Source: Chitinophaga sp. LS1 | Lineage (GTDB): Bacteria; Bacteroidota; Bacteroidia; Chitinophagales; Chitinophagaceae | DNA length: 64,000 nucleotides | NCBI RefSeq assembly: GCF_034274695.1 | Contig: NZ_CP128362.1 | Coordinates: 248,001 to 312,000 of the forward strand | Reading direction: 5' to 3' | Shown: positions 1 to 6,961 of the stretch, piece by piece | How the letters are laid out: every line of letters starts with the position of its first letter | Position numbering within the stretch: position 1 is the stretch's first letter | Made by a program: the position numbers and the translations under genes | Notes under the pieces: generated by a model | What the model was told of the DNA's origin: nothing | What the model saw: the letters and a program-made list of their open reading frames with translations, nothing else | The model's database searches: none

Positions 1-2
1 TG

Positions 3-137
3 GTAGGGCAGGTAAAGAATGTGAGTAACAAGACTACGGTGGAGCTGGATAACTATTATAGTGGGTTGTATATTTTCCAGTTGAGAGATAGGCAGGGGAA
101 CCTGATAGAGTCTGGAAAGTTCAATGTCGTCAAGTAA
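3..137 (+). CDS. C-terminal tail of a T9SS type A sorting-domain protein (partial)
   Basis: The window opens inside a forward gene whose last 44 codons are visible, ending in TAA. The tail contains NYYSGLYIFQLRD, then a Gly-Asn turn, and ends SGKFNVVK. This pattern (a G-L/I-Y-x-F/V-x-L strand, a short turn, then a closing K-F-x-V strand) is the last part of the type A (Por) C-terminal domain, which directs Bacteroidota proteins through the type IX secretion system to the cell surface or outside. The catalytic or binding part of the protein lies outside the window, so its activity cannot be told. A strong hairpin terminator follows 18 bases after the stop. Confidence 0.7.
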   Translation, partial: VGQVKNVSNKTTVELDNYYSGLYIFQLRDRQGNLIESGKFNVVK

Positions 138-155
138 TTTTAAAGATATTATATG

Positions 156-185
156 AAAAAAGGCTGTCGTAAGACAGCCTTTTTT
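156..185. terminator. Bidirectional intrinsic terminator
   Basis: A 13-bp stem (A-run plus GGCTGTC pairing with GACAGCC plus T-run) with a GTAA loop. It sits between two convergent genes and touches the stop codon of the minus-strand methyltransferase. A-tract and T-tract on the two sides let it work in both directions. Confidence 0.85.
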
Positions 186-1357
186 CATTGTACTTCTACT
201 ATTAAGAACTTCAGATAAGTTGTATTCTCAATATTCCATAATATCGGGTGATCCTGCGCCTGTGTCTGGAAGGTCACCTGTCTCAGTTTCTTCTTCGCAT
301 CTTTCGCAGCCATATCAATGATTTCCAGGAACATAGATGGCGGTACCAGGTTTGTACAAGACGCTGTAACCAGGAAACCACCCGGTTTCAGCAGCTTCAT
401 TCCTCTCAGGTTGATCTCTTTGTAACCCGTAATTGCCTTCTGGATATTCTCACGGCTTTTGGTAAATGCCGGTGGATCCAGGATCACCACATCAAACTTC
501 TTCTCTTCCTTTGTCCATTGTTTCAGCACGTCAAATGCGTTGACTGCCTGGAACTTACATTTATCTTCGAGGTTATTCAGCTGGGCATTTTTGCGGGCAG
601 TATTCACTGCATGCTCAGAAATATCCAGGCCTAATACGCTCTTTGCACCATAGTGGCCTGCATGACAGGAGAAAGTACCTGTATAACAGAACGCTTCCAG
701 TACATCTGCATCTTTTACAATATGTTGTATAGCTCTGCGGTTATCCTGCTGATCCAGGAAGTAGCCGGTTTTCTGGCCATTTTCGATATCTACATGGAAC
801 TTTAATCCATTCTCATTAATAATGATGTTCGTATCAAAAGGAGCACTCAGGAAACCTTTCTGCTGTTGCATACCTTCCAGTTCTCTTACCGGCACATCGT
901 TACGCTCATAGATTCCTTTTGGAGAGAAAATTCTGTTCAGGGCATCGACGATTGCACCTTTCCACTTTTCCATACCCAATGCCAGGGTTTGTAATACGAA
1001 GTAATCATTGAACTTATCTATGACAAGCGCCGGCATTTCGTCAGCTTCTCCAAACACTAAACGGCAGTTTTCCACATAACCCAGCTGCTGGCGGTATTTC
1101 CATGCCTTGAGCAATCGGCGGTAGAAGAACCCGGCATCGATCATCTCGTTTTTGTCACGGGTTAGCAGGCGAACCAGGATCTGAGATTGTGGGTTTATAT
1201 ACCCTCTACCCAGAAAGTGGCCCTGATGCGTGAATACATCCACAATATCGCCGGCATCTACCGGTCCCTGGATCTCTCCGACTTCGTTGCCAAAAATCCA
1301 TGGATGTCCCTGCAGTACGCGATTCTGTATTTTTTTCTTTAAAAAAACTTTGGTCAT
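185..1357 (-). CDS. rlmI: Class I SAM-dependent rRNA methyltransferase, RlmI family
   Basis: 390-aa protein of the COG1092/RlmI family. E. coli RlmI makes m5C1962 in 23S rRNA; the exact target here is inferred. The N-terminal 70 or so residues (KKKIQNRVLQGHPWIFGNE) form the PUA RNA-binding domain. The Rossmann domain has FCYTGTFSCHAG near residue 228 as SAM motif I, and VILDPPAFTKSRE near 290, the conserved DPPAF motif. The ATG at 1357 (MTKVFLKK) is preferred over the in-frame TTG two codons upstream. A TAnnTTTG promoter core lies 19 bases before that ATG. The gene is divergent from grpE and stands alone. Confidence 0.93.
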   Translation of the reverse strand: MTKVFLKKKIQNRVLQGHPWIFGNEVGEIQGPVDAGDIVDVFTHQGHFLGRGYINPQSQILVRLLTRDKNEMIDAGFFYRRLLKAWKYRQQLGYVENCRLVFGEADEMPALVIDKFNDYFVLQTLALGMEKWKGAIVDALNRIFSPKGIYERNDVPVRELEGMQQQKGFLSAPFDTNIIINENGLKFHVDIENGQKTGYFLDQQDNRRAIQHIVKDADVLEAFCYTGTFSCHAGHYGAKSVLGLDISEHAVNTARKNAQLNNLEDKCKFQAVNAFDVLKQWTKEEKKFDVVILDPPAFTKSRENIQKAITGYKEINLRGMKLLKPGGFLVTASCTNLVPPSMFLEIIDMAAKDAKKKLRQVTFQTQAQDHPILWNIENTTYLKFLIVEVQ

Positions 1358-1376
1358 TATCAATAGTTCGAAGGCG

Positions 1377-1384
1377 CAAAGGTA
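1377..1384 (-). promoter_or_regulatory. Bacteroidota -7 promoter element (TACCTTTG) for rlmI
   Basis: TACCTTTG on the minus strand matches TAnnTTTG and lies 19 bases upstream of the rlmI ATG. Confidence 0.6.
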
Positions 1385-1514
1385 AAGAAAAGGAAGGCAT
1401 CTTACATGGTTAATATAGAATGGAGAACGGACTCAACTTTCAAAATGACACCTTTATATAAGATGTTTGTCATTTTGGCGGCATTTGAGCGCTTGGCAAG
1501 TAAATTGTCTAACG

Positions 1515-1522
1515 TACATTTG
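1515..1522 (+). promoter_or_regulatory. Bacteroidota -7 promoter element (TACATTTG) for grpE
   Basis: TACATTTG lies 34 bases before the grpE ATG. A TTGG at 1493-1496, 18 bases further upstream, is a candidate -33 element. I see no clear CIRCE-type inverted repeat for heat-shock control. Confidence 0.55.
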
Positions 1523-1556
1523 TACATTTTAAGTTAATAAACGAAAACACTACCAT

Positions 1557-2114
1557 ATGCAGACAAACGGACAGGACACCGAAAACGGTAAAGGTATGCC
1601 AGATATTAATGCAGATGAGAACATGGCCGGCACTTCCCACCTTAACGATGCCTTGGCGGATGAAAGCGAATTCGACAAGAAACAACAGGAGCTGGATGAG
1701 ATGAAGGACAAGTATCTCCGTCTGGTTGCTGAGTTTGACAACTTTAGAAAACGCACTGCCAAAGAAAGGATCGAGTTGATGCAGACTGCCAACAAGGAAA
1801 CGATCATTTCCCTGCTGGATGTACTGGATGACAGTGAACGCGCCACCAAACAGCTGGAAAACACCACCGACATTACTGCCATTAAAGAAGGCGTTATGCT
1901 GGTTTTCAATAAATTGAAATCAACACTACAAGCCAAAGGCCTGAAACCTATGGAGAATTTGCACACTGAATTCAATGCAGATCTTCACGACGCTATCACA
2001 GAAATACCTGCACCTACAGAAGAACTGAAAGGGAAAGTACTGGATGAGTTGCAAAAAGGCTACATGCTGAATGACAAATTGATCCGTCATGCAAAGGTTA
2101 TTGTAGGGAAATAA
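1557..2114 (+). CDS. grpE: Nucleotide exchange factor GrpE
   Basis: 185-aa GrpE, the nucleotide exchange factor of DnaK. The first 40 residues are acidic and disordered (ENGKGMPDINADENM). A long coiled-coil helix follows (KKQQELDEMKDKYLRLVAEFDNFRKRT), with the RLVAEFDNFRKR motif near residues 56-67 typical of GrpE. The C-terminal beta-wing ends with KGYMLNDKLIRHAKVIVGK, the family signature. It lies directly upstream of dnaJ on the same strand with 66 bases between them, the usual chaperone pair. DnaK itself is not in the window. Confidence 0.96.
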   Translation: MQTNGQDTENGKGMPDINADENMAGTSHLNDALADESEFDKKQQELDEMKDKYLRLVAEFDNFRKRTAKERIELMQTANKETIISLLDVLDDSERATKQLENTTDITAIKEGVMLVFNKLKSTLQAKGLKPMENLHTEFNADLHDAITEIPAPTEELKGKVLDELQKGYMLNDKLIRHAKVIVGK

Positions 2115-2150
2115 AGTGACTTTCTGACAGAATAGTTTTTCTTTAACCAT

Positions 2151-2167
2151 GCCGGCGAAACGCCGGC
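2151..2167 (+). promoter_or_regulatory. Hairpin in the grpE-dnaJ spacer
   Basis: GCCGGCG-AAA-CGCCGGC: a perfect 7-bp GC-rich stem with a three-base loop, ending 13 bases before the dnaJ ATG. It has no T-run and so is not a classical terminator. It could be an mRNA stability or translation element between two co-transcribed chaperone genes. That role is inference. Confidence 0.45.
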
Positions 2168-2180
2168 TATAGTGCGATAT

Positions 2181-3344
2181 ATGTCTACCAAACGAGATTA
2201 TTACGAAATACTGGGCGTCGCCAAGTCTGCCTCCCAGGATGAAATTAAAAAGGCATACCGTAAGGTAGCTATGCAGTACCATCCTGACCGCAATCCCAAC
2301 AATAAGGAAGCAGAAGAAAAATTTAAAGAGGCAGCTGAAGCCTACGAGGCATTGAGCGATGCGGACAAGCGTGCCCAGTATGACCGTTTTGGTCACGCGG
2401 GTATGGGTAATCGCGGTGGCGGTTACGGTGGCGGTAACATGAACATGGATGATATCTTCTCCAATTTCGGAGACATTTTCGGAGACGATATCTTTGGCAG
2501 CTTCTTCGGTGGTAACCGTGCCGGCGGCGGTGCTGGCAGACGTGGCAGAGGTACACGTGGTTCCAATCTTCGTATTAAGATCCGCATGACCTATGAAGAG
2601 ATCGCCAAAGGTGCCAATAAAAAGATCAAGGTTAAAAAACATGTACCCTGTCAGCATTGTGGCGGATTGGGTGCGAAAGATAAAAACGCTTTCCAGACCT
2701 GTAATACCTGTCATGGGTCCGGTCAGGTAAGAAAAGTAACCCAGACTTTCCTGGGGCAGATGCAGACAGTAGCTACCTGTCCAACCTGTCATGGCGAAGG
2801 CCAGATCATTACCAGCAAATGCGGACACTGTAAAGGTGAAGGCCGTATGTATGGTGAAGAAATGGTAAGCATCGACATTCCGGCAGGCGTACAGGAAGGT
2901 ATGCAGCTGAGCATGAGCGGTAAAGGTAATGCCGGTGAAAGAGGGGGTGCTCCCGGGGATCTGCTGATCCTCATTGAAGAGGAACCACATCCGGAACTGC
3001 AAAGGGATGGGCTGAATGTAGCCTTTGACCTGTACATTTCCTTCCCTGATGCGGTGTTTGGTACTTCGGTAGAGGTGCCGACCATCGATGGTAAGGCAAA
3101 GATCAAGATCCCGGCTGGTACACAATCCGGTAAGGTATTCAGGTTAAAAGGTAAAGGGTTCCCTTCCGTGAATTCTTATGAGAAAGGCGATCAGCTGATC
3201 CATGTGAATGTATGGACACCTCAGCAGGTGAACAGTGAGGAGAAAACTTTCCTGGAAAAGGTACAGAGTTCAGACAACTTCCAGCCGAAGCCGGATAAGT
3301 CTGAGAAAGGCTTCTTTGAAAAAGTAAGAGACATTTTTAGCTAA
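2181..3344 (+). CDS. dnaJ: Molecular chaperone DnaJ (Hsp40)
   Basis: 387-aa type I DnaJ, co-chaperone that delivers substrates to DnaK and triggers its ATPase. The J domain (residues 1-70) contains the HPD triad in [12 protein letters not shown] Gly/Phe-rich linker ([18 protein letters not shown]) follows. Four zinc-finger repeats lie near residues 156-216: [24 protein letters not shown] and CGHCKGEG, all complete. Two C-terminal substrate-binding barrels end the protein. The ATG giving [12 protein letters not shown] is chosen over a GTG three codons upstream because homologues start at the J domain. It follows grpE; a palindrome (GGCAGGTGACCTGCC) and a terminator come after it. Confidence 0.96.
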   Translation: MSTKRDYYEILGVAKSASQDEIKKAYRKVAMQYHPDRNPNNKEAEEKFKEAAEAYEALSDADKRAQYDRFGHAGMGNRGGGYGGGNMNMDDIFSNFGDIFGDDIFGSFFGGNRAGGGAGRRGRGTRGSNLRIKIRMTYEEIAKGANKKIKVKKHVPCQHCGGLGAKDKNAFQTCNTCHGSGQVRKVTQTFLGQMQTVATCPTCHGEGQIITSKCGHCKGEGRMYGEEMVSIDIPAGVQEGMQLSMSGKGNAGERGGAPGDLLILIEEEPHPELQRDGLNVAFDLYISFPDAVFGTSVEVPTIDGKAKIKIPAGTQSGKVFRLKGKGFPSVNSYEKGDQLIHVNVWTPQQVNSEEKTFLEKVQSSDNFQPKPDKSEKGFFEKVRDIFS

Positions 3345-3380
3345 GGTTATAGCTTGTGGCAGGTGACCTGCCCGGCCCGA

Positions 3381-3416
3381 AAAATCCGTTGATCGCTATG
3401 TGATCAACGGATTTTT
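3381..3416 (+). terminator. Intrinsic terminator after dnaJ
   Basis: ATCCGTTGATC pairs with GATCAACGGAT around a 7-base loop, flanked by an A-run on the left and TTTTT on the right. It ends the grpE-dnaJ unit 37 bases past the stop. Confidence 0.85.
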
Positions 3417-3443
3417 CGCTTTTTAGCCATAATTTTACTCCCC

Positions 3444-4388
3444 ATGTTCGATCCTTCCAAATTACAAATGCTAGAAAACCGGTTGGTAAAGGTTTATCGC
3501 CATATTGGTAAAATCGCCCGCCGCCAGAACATCACCTGTTACAGGGTGTATGATGATGATATCAATGAATTTCCATTCAGTGTGGATCGCTATGACGATC
3601 ATATCTATGTGGCAGAATACGATCGCCCACATGGTATGGATGAGGAGACCCATGAGACGTGGCTGGATAGCTCTCTGGAAGTAGTAGGCAAGGTACTGGA
3701 TGTGCCACTGAACAAGATATGGGTGAAGCAAAGACAGCGAAAAGCCAGCAGGCAGGAACAGTATGAGAAGCTTTCTTTTGAAAGCCATGAGGTGGTGGTG
3801 CATGAAGCAGGGCTGAAATTCAAAGTCAATCTTTCTGATTACCTGGATACAGGTCTCTTTTTGGATCACCGTATTACAAGGGGCATGGTCCGGGAGAGTG
3901 CGAAGGATATGAAAGTGCTGAACCTCTTTTGTTATACAGGTTCCTTTTCTGTGTATGCTGCTGCAGGTGGTGCCAGCGAAGTGGTGTCTGTAGATTTGTC
4001 TAAGACCTATCTGGCATGGGCGGAAGAGAATATGCAGCTGAATGATCTGAAAGGTAATTTTCAGTTTGTACATGCAGATGTATTGCAATACCTGGATACA
4101 TTGCCTGCTGATTATTTCGATCTGGTAGTGCTTGATCCTCCCACTTTTTCTAATAGCAAGCGCATGAAGGAATTCCTCGATATACAGAGAGATCATGTGG
4201 TTATTTTGAATAAGGTATTGCATGCGACCAAACCTGGGGGGGTGGTGTATTTTAGTAATAACTATCGTAAGTTTCAGCTGGATACGGAACAGATTCAGGC
4301 GGGTACGATCAAGGATATTACCGGGCAGACGATGCCGTTTGATTTTCAGCAGAAGCTGATCAGGAAATGTTATAAGATCATCAAATGA
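3444..4388 (+). CDS. RlmK-like 23S rRNA methyltransferase (stand-alone)
   Basis: 314-aa class I methyltransferase matching the C-terminal half (RlmK) of E. coli RlmKL, which makes m7G2069 in 23S rRNA. The RlmK-type RNA-binding N-terminal part (ITCYRVYDDDINEFPFSVD) is followed by NLSDYLDTGLFLDHR, NLFCYTGSFSVYAAAGGA near residue 162 (SAM motif I), and LDPPTFSNSKRM near 231. The RlmL half (THUMP plus m2G2445 methyltransferase) is absent, so this is a single-function enzyme. The target is inferred from the family. The stop overlaps the next gene's start as ATGA, indicating translational coupling to a glycosyltransferase of unrelated function. Confidence 0.85.
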   Translation: MFDPSKLQMLENRLVKVYRHIGKIARRQNITCYRVYDDDINEFPFSVDRYDDHIYVAEYDRPHGMDEETHETWLDSSLEVVGKVLDVPLNKIWVKQRQRKASRQEQYEKLSFESHEVVVHEAGLKFKVNLSDYLDTGLFLDHRITRGMVRESAKDMKVLNLFCYTGSFSVYAAAGGASEVVSVDLSKTYLAWAEENMQLNDLKGNFQFVHADVLQYLDTLPADYFDLVVLDPPTFSNSKRMKEFLDIQRDHVVILNKVLHATKPGGVVYFSNNYRKFQLDTEQIQAGTIKDITGQTMPFDFQQKLIRKCYKIIK

Positions 4389-5425
4389 GAATACTGGTAG
4401 CCGGAGATTTTGAAGCTGATTATAATCGTACGAAAATTATCCTGGATGGTTTACGTACTATTCCTGCTGTGTCTCTTTCTTTTTACAATTATAAGGAGCA
4501 ACGTAAATGGAATTTCGCGGCCCTGCGCAAAGCGTGTGGGGATGCGGATGTGATCTTTTTGCCTGCATTTACACACCAGGATGTGGCGATGATTAAGATG
4601 CTTTCCGGCAAGCCGGTGTTGTTTGATCCATTGATCTCAAGGTATCTGTCTAAAGTGTTTGATTATAAGAAGGTGAACAGGTATTCTCCGAGAGCATTGA
4701 AAAATTATCTGAAGGATAAGCTTTCTATGCGCATGGCGGACCTTGTTATTTGCGATACAGAAGGGCATCGGGATTATTATCATAGAACTTTTAGTATTCC
4801 TTTGCGGAAATTGCGGGTAGTGCCAGTGGGGGTGAATACAGATGAATTTCCACCGGCACCTGCTATTGGATTACGGGATACTTTTGTAGTGGGGTTTTAT
4901 GGTGGTTTTATTCCTTTGCAGGGCACACGTATGATTGTGGAGGCGGCGAATGTTTTAAAGGATCATGCAGATATTCATTTCCGGTTGATTGGAAATGGTT
5001 TTGAGTATAAAGTAATACAGCAATTAGTAGCGCAATATCAATTGAGTAATATTAGTTTACCGGGTTGGGTAGCTTATGATCAATTGGCAGGGGAGATGAA
5101 TAATTTTGATATTTGTTTGGGGATATTTGGAGAGACGCTGAAAGCGGATTTAGTGATACCGAATAAGATATTTCATTATGCTGCGTTGAAGAAGGCGATC
5201 ATTAGTAAAGAGTCTCCTGCGATAAAGGAGGTGTTTGAAAATGGGAAAAGCATTTTATTGACAGCAAATACACCATCGGCGATTGCAGAAAAGATTTTGT
5301 TATTGAAGGAGAATGTGGTGCTGAGGGCGCAACTGGCGCAAGGTGCATCCGAGGCTATTTGCATGAAGTATAATCATCGTGCAATTGGGCAGCTGGTATA
5401 TAATCTGGCACTGGAAATTCAGTAG
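4385..5425 (+). CDS. Glycosyltransferase family 4-type protein
   Basis: 346-aa predicted cytoplasmic GT-B glycosyltransferase. The N-terminal Rossmann half begins MRILVAGDFEADYNRTK. The C-terminal GT1/GT4 half runs from about residue 165, with VVGFYGGFIPLQGT, then FRLIGNGFEY (the donor-domain strand) and the acidic region PNKIFHYAALKKAII that replaces the classical EGFG motif, as in many divergent GT4 enzymes. Donor and acceptor sugars cannot be told. It overlaps the methyltransferase gene upstream by 4 bases and is convergent with another GT4 gene downstream, from which it is separated by tandem repeats. Confidence 0.8.
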   Translation: MRILVAGDFEADYNRTKIILDGLRTIPAVSLSFYNYKEQRKWNFAALRKACGDADVIFLPAFTHQDVAMIKMLSGKPVLFDPLISRYLSKVFDYKKVNRYSPRALKNYLKDKLSMRMADLVICDTEGHRDYYHRTFSIPLRKLRVVPVGVNTDEFPPAPAIGLRDTFVVGFYGGFIPLQGTRMIVEAANVLKDHADIHFRLIGNGFEYKVIQQLVAQYQLSNISLPGWVAYDQLAGEMNNFDICLGIFGETLKADLVIPNKIFHYAALKKAIISKESPAIKEVFENGKSILLTANTPSAIAEKILLLKENVVLRAQLAQGASEAICMKYNHRAIGQLVYNLALEIQ

Positions 5426-5445
5426 GTGTGTTTATATTAAGGTGT

Positions 5446-5676
5446 ATTATGCCTGCGTAGGCTGCATTTTTCTGGCTCTCGAAATTAAGCGTGCGTGATT
5501 ACAGGTAAGCATTTACATTGATCCATTATCCCCTTTATACTAAGATCCATTATGCCTGCGTAGGCTGCATTTTTCTGGCTCTCGAAATTAAGCGTGCGTG
5601 ATTACAGGTAAAGCATTTAAATTGATCCATTATCCCCTTTATACTAAGATCCATTATGCCTGCGTAGGCTGCATTT
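5446..5676. repeat. Tandem repeat, 103-104 bp unit, about 2.2 copies
   Basis: Copies start at ATTATGCCTGCG at 5446, 5549 and 5653 (spacing 103 and 104). Each has GCCTGCGTAGGCTGCATTTT, then CTCGAAATTAAGCGTGCGTG and GATTACAGGTAA. A shorter motif, GATCCATTAT, recurs within the unit. The third, partial copy is the 3' end of the minus-strand glycosyltransferase CDS, including its last codons and stop. Confidence 0.9.
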
Positions 5677-6775
5677 TATGTGCTAATTTTTCAACAATAT
5701 TCAGATCAATCCGGGTGCCCATTTCATGCAGCAATTCCAGGTAAGAACGTGTAATACAATTGAGGCTATGTCTTTCAGTTGTGTAGGCAAATGCACGTCT
5801 GGCCACTGACTCTCTTTTCAAAGGGTCTTCCAGTAACGACTGTATACCGGCAGCCAGTTGTTGCGGTTGATGTACTTCGCAGGAAACTGCTCTCCCACCC
5901 TGTACCAGATCTGACAAGCCACCTGCATTTGTAGAAACTACAGGTACGCGATACATAAAGGCATCCAGTACGCTACTACCTAATCCTTCCTGTTCTGAAC
6001 TCATGGTGAAGATGTCTAACACAGAGAAAATATCCTCTACATTATCATAAAAGCCCATCAGTTTATACACATCATCCAAACCGTATTCAGCTATTTTATC
6101 ACGCATTTGTTGTTCCAGCTCCCCTTTTCCAAAGTGCAGGAATACAAAATCACGACGTACAGTTGCCAGTTCACGGATGGCTTCGATCATAGTGAGTGGA
6201 TCTTTGTGTTGTACAAGTGCAGCCGTGGTGCCGATCAGGTGTAATGCCGGATCAACGCCGGCATCAGTGAGTATCTTTTCTGCCCTGGACTTATCCAGTT
6301 TCTTTGCCATAATAGCACTGGATATCAAACGGACATCTTTAGCACCAAAGTCTGTCAATATACGTTTGATGGCGTGGCTGATAGCAACGACCTGGTCAGT
6401 GAGTTTATATTTGATTAAGGTCATCTTTCCGTGGGGAACAAAATCCACGCGACGGGTAAAAATGATCTTAGCCCTGTGGAAGGGCTTGGAAAGAATAGCA
6501 TAAGTGAGGATATGGGAAGATTGCGCATGAAGCACATCATAACGGCTTCCCTTGAAGATCAGGAAGAAGAGTACGCCAAAAATGTTTGCAAATGATTGCG
6601 TTTTAAAACCCTTCTCATTTGCCTTTTTTTCCAGCGGGTAGTTTTTTCTACAGAGTAGTTCTACATTAAGACCGGCTTCTTTGAAACCGGACATGGTATA
6701 CATAGTTTGCCGTTCTCCACCACGCCATCCACGCTCGAAGTTTAGTTCAAGAATCATTACTGACTTGCCATGCAT
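5654..6775 (-). CDS. Glycosyltransferase family 4 protein
   Basis: 373-aa GT-B glycosyltransferase. The N-terminal half starts MHGKSVMILELNFERGWRGGERQ; the GGxEx glycine-rich loop near residues 19-22 is typical of GT4 acceptor domains. The C-terminal half has VFLHFGKGELEQQ and the nucleotide-sugar signature SEQEGLGSSVLDAF near residue 265, followed by VPVVSTNAGGLSDLV. This fits a lipopolysaccharide or capsule sugar transferase at the inner membrane face, but the substrate is unknown. The last codons (MQPTQA) and stop lie inside a 104-bp repeat unit that is duplicated downstream, so the C-terminus may be repeat-derived. Confidence 0.88.
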   Translation of the reverse strand: MHGKSVMILELNFERGWRGGERQTMYTMSGFKEAGLNVELLCRKNYPLEKKANEKGFKTQSFANIFGVLFFLIFKGSRYDVLHAQSSHILTYAILSKPFHRAKIIFTRRVDFVPHGKMTLIKYKLTDQVVAISHAIKRILTDFGAKDVRLISSAIMAKKLDKSRAEKILTDAGVDPALHLIGTTAALVQHKDPLTMIEAIRELATVRRDFVFLHFGKGELEQQMRDKIAEYGLDDVYKLMGFYDNVEDIFSVLDIFTMSSEQEGLGSSVLDAFMYRVPVVSTNAGGLSDLVQGGRAVSCEVHQPQQLAAGIQSLLEDPLKRESVARRAFAYTTERHSLNCITRSYLELLHEMGTRIDLNIVEKLAHKMQPTQA

Positions 6776-6961
6776 AGGTTTCCCAAGTTTTAGTTCTTAC
6801 ACAATAGGTTGAATTGACGAAAGGTTAGATGCACAAATAATGCAAAGTTTAATTAGCAAGGTAAACTTTTAACAATAAATAACAGTTGAGGCAAGAATTC
6901 CCCTATTCATATTGCGTATTAATTGACTATAAATCAAGTATATATCCCTAGAATAATAATA

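Noticed and set aside
1926..3125. A 399-codon open frame antisense to grpE and dnaJ
   Set aside because: It is the shadow of biased codon use in dnaJ; the peptide is low-complexity with no domain, and the sense genes are certain.
5446..5676. Possible CRISPR-like array
   Set aside because: Units are adjacent copies of 103-104 bases without alternating unique spacers, and no cas genes are near.
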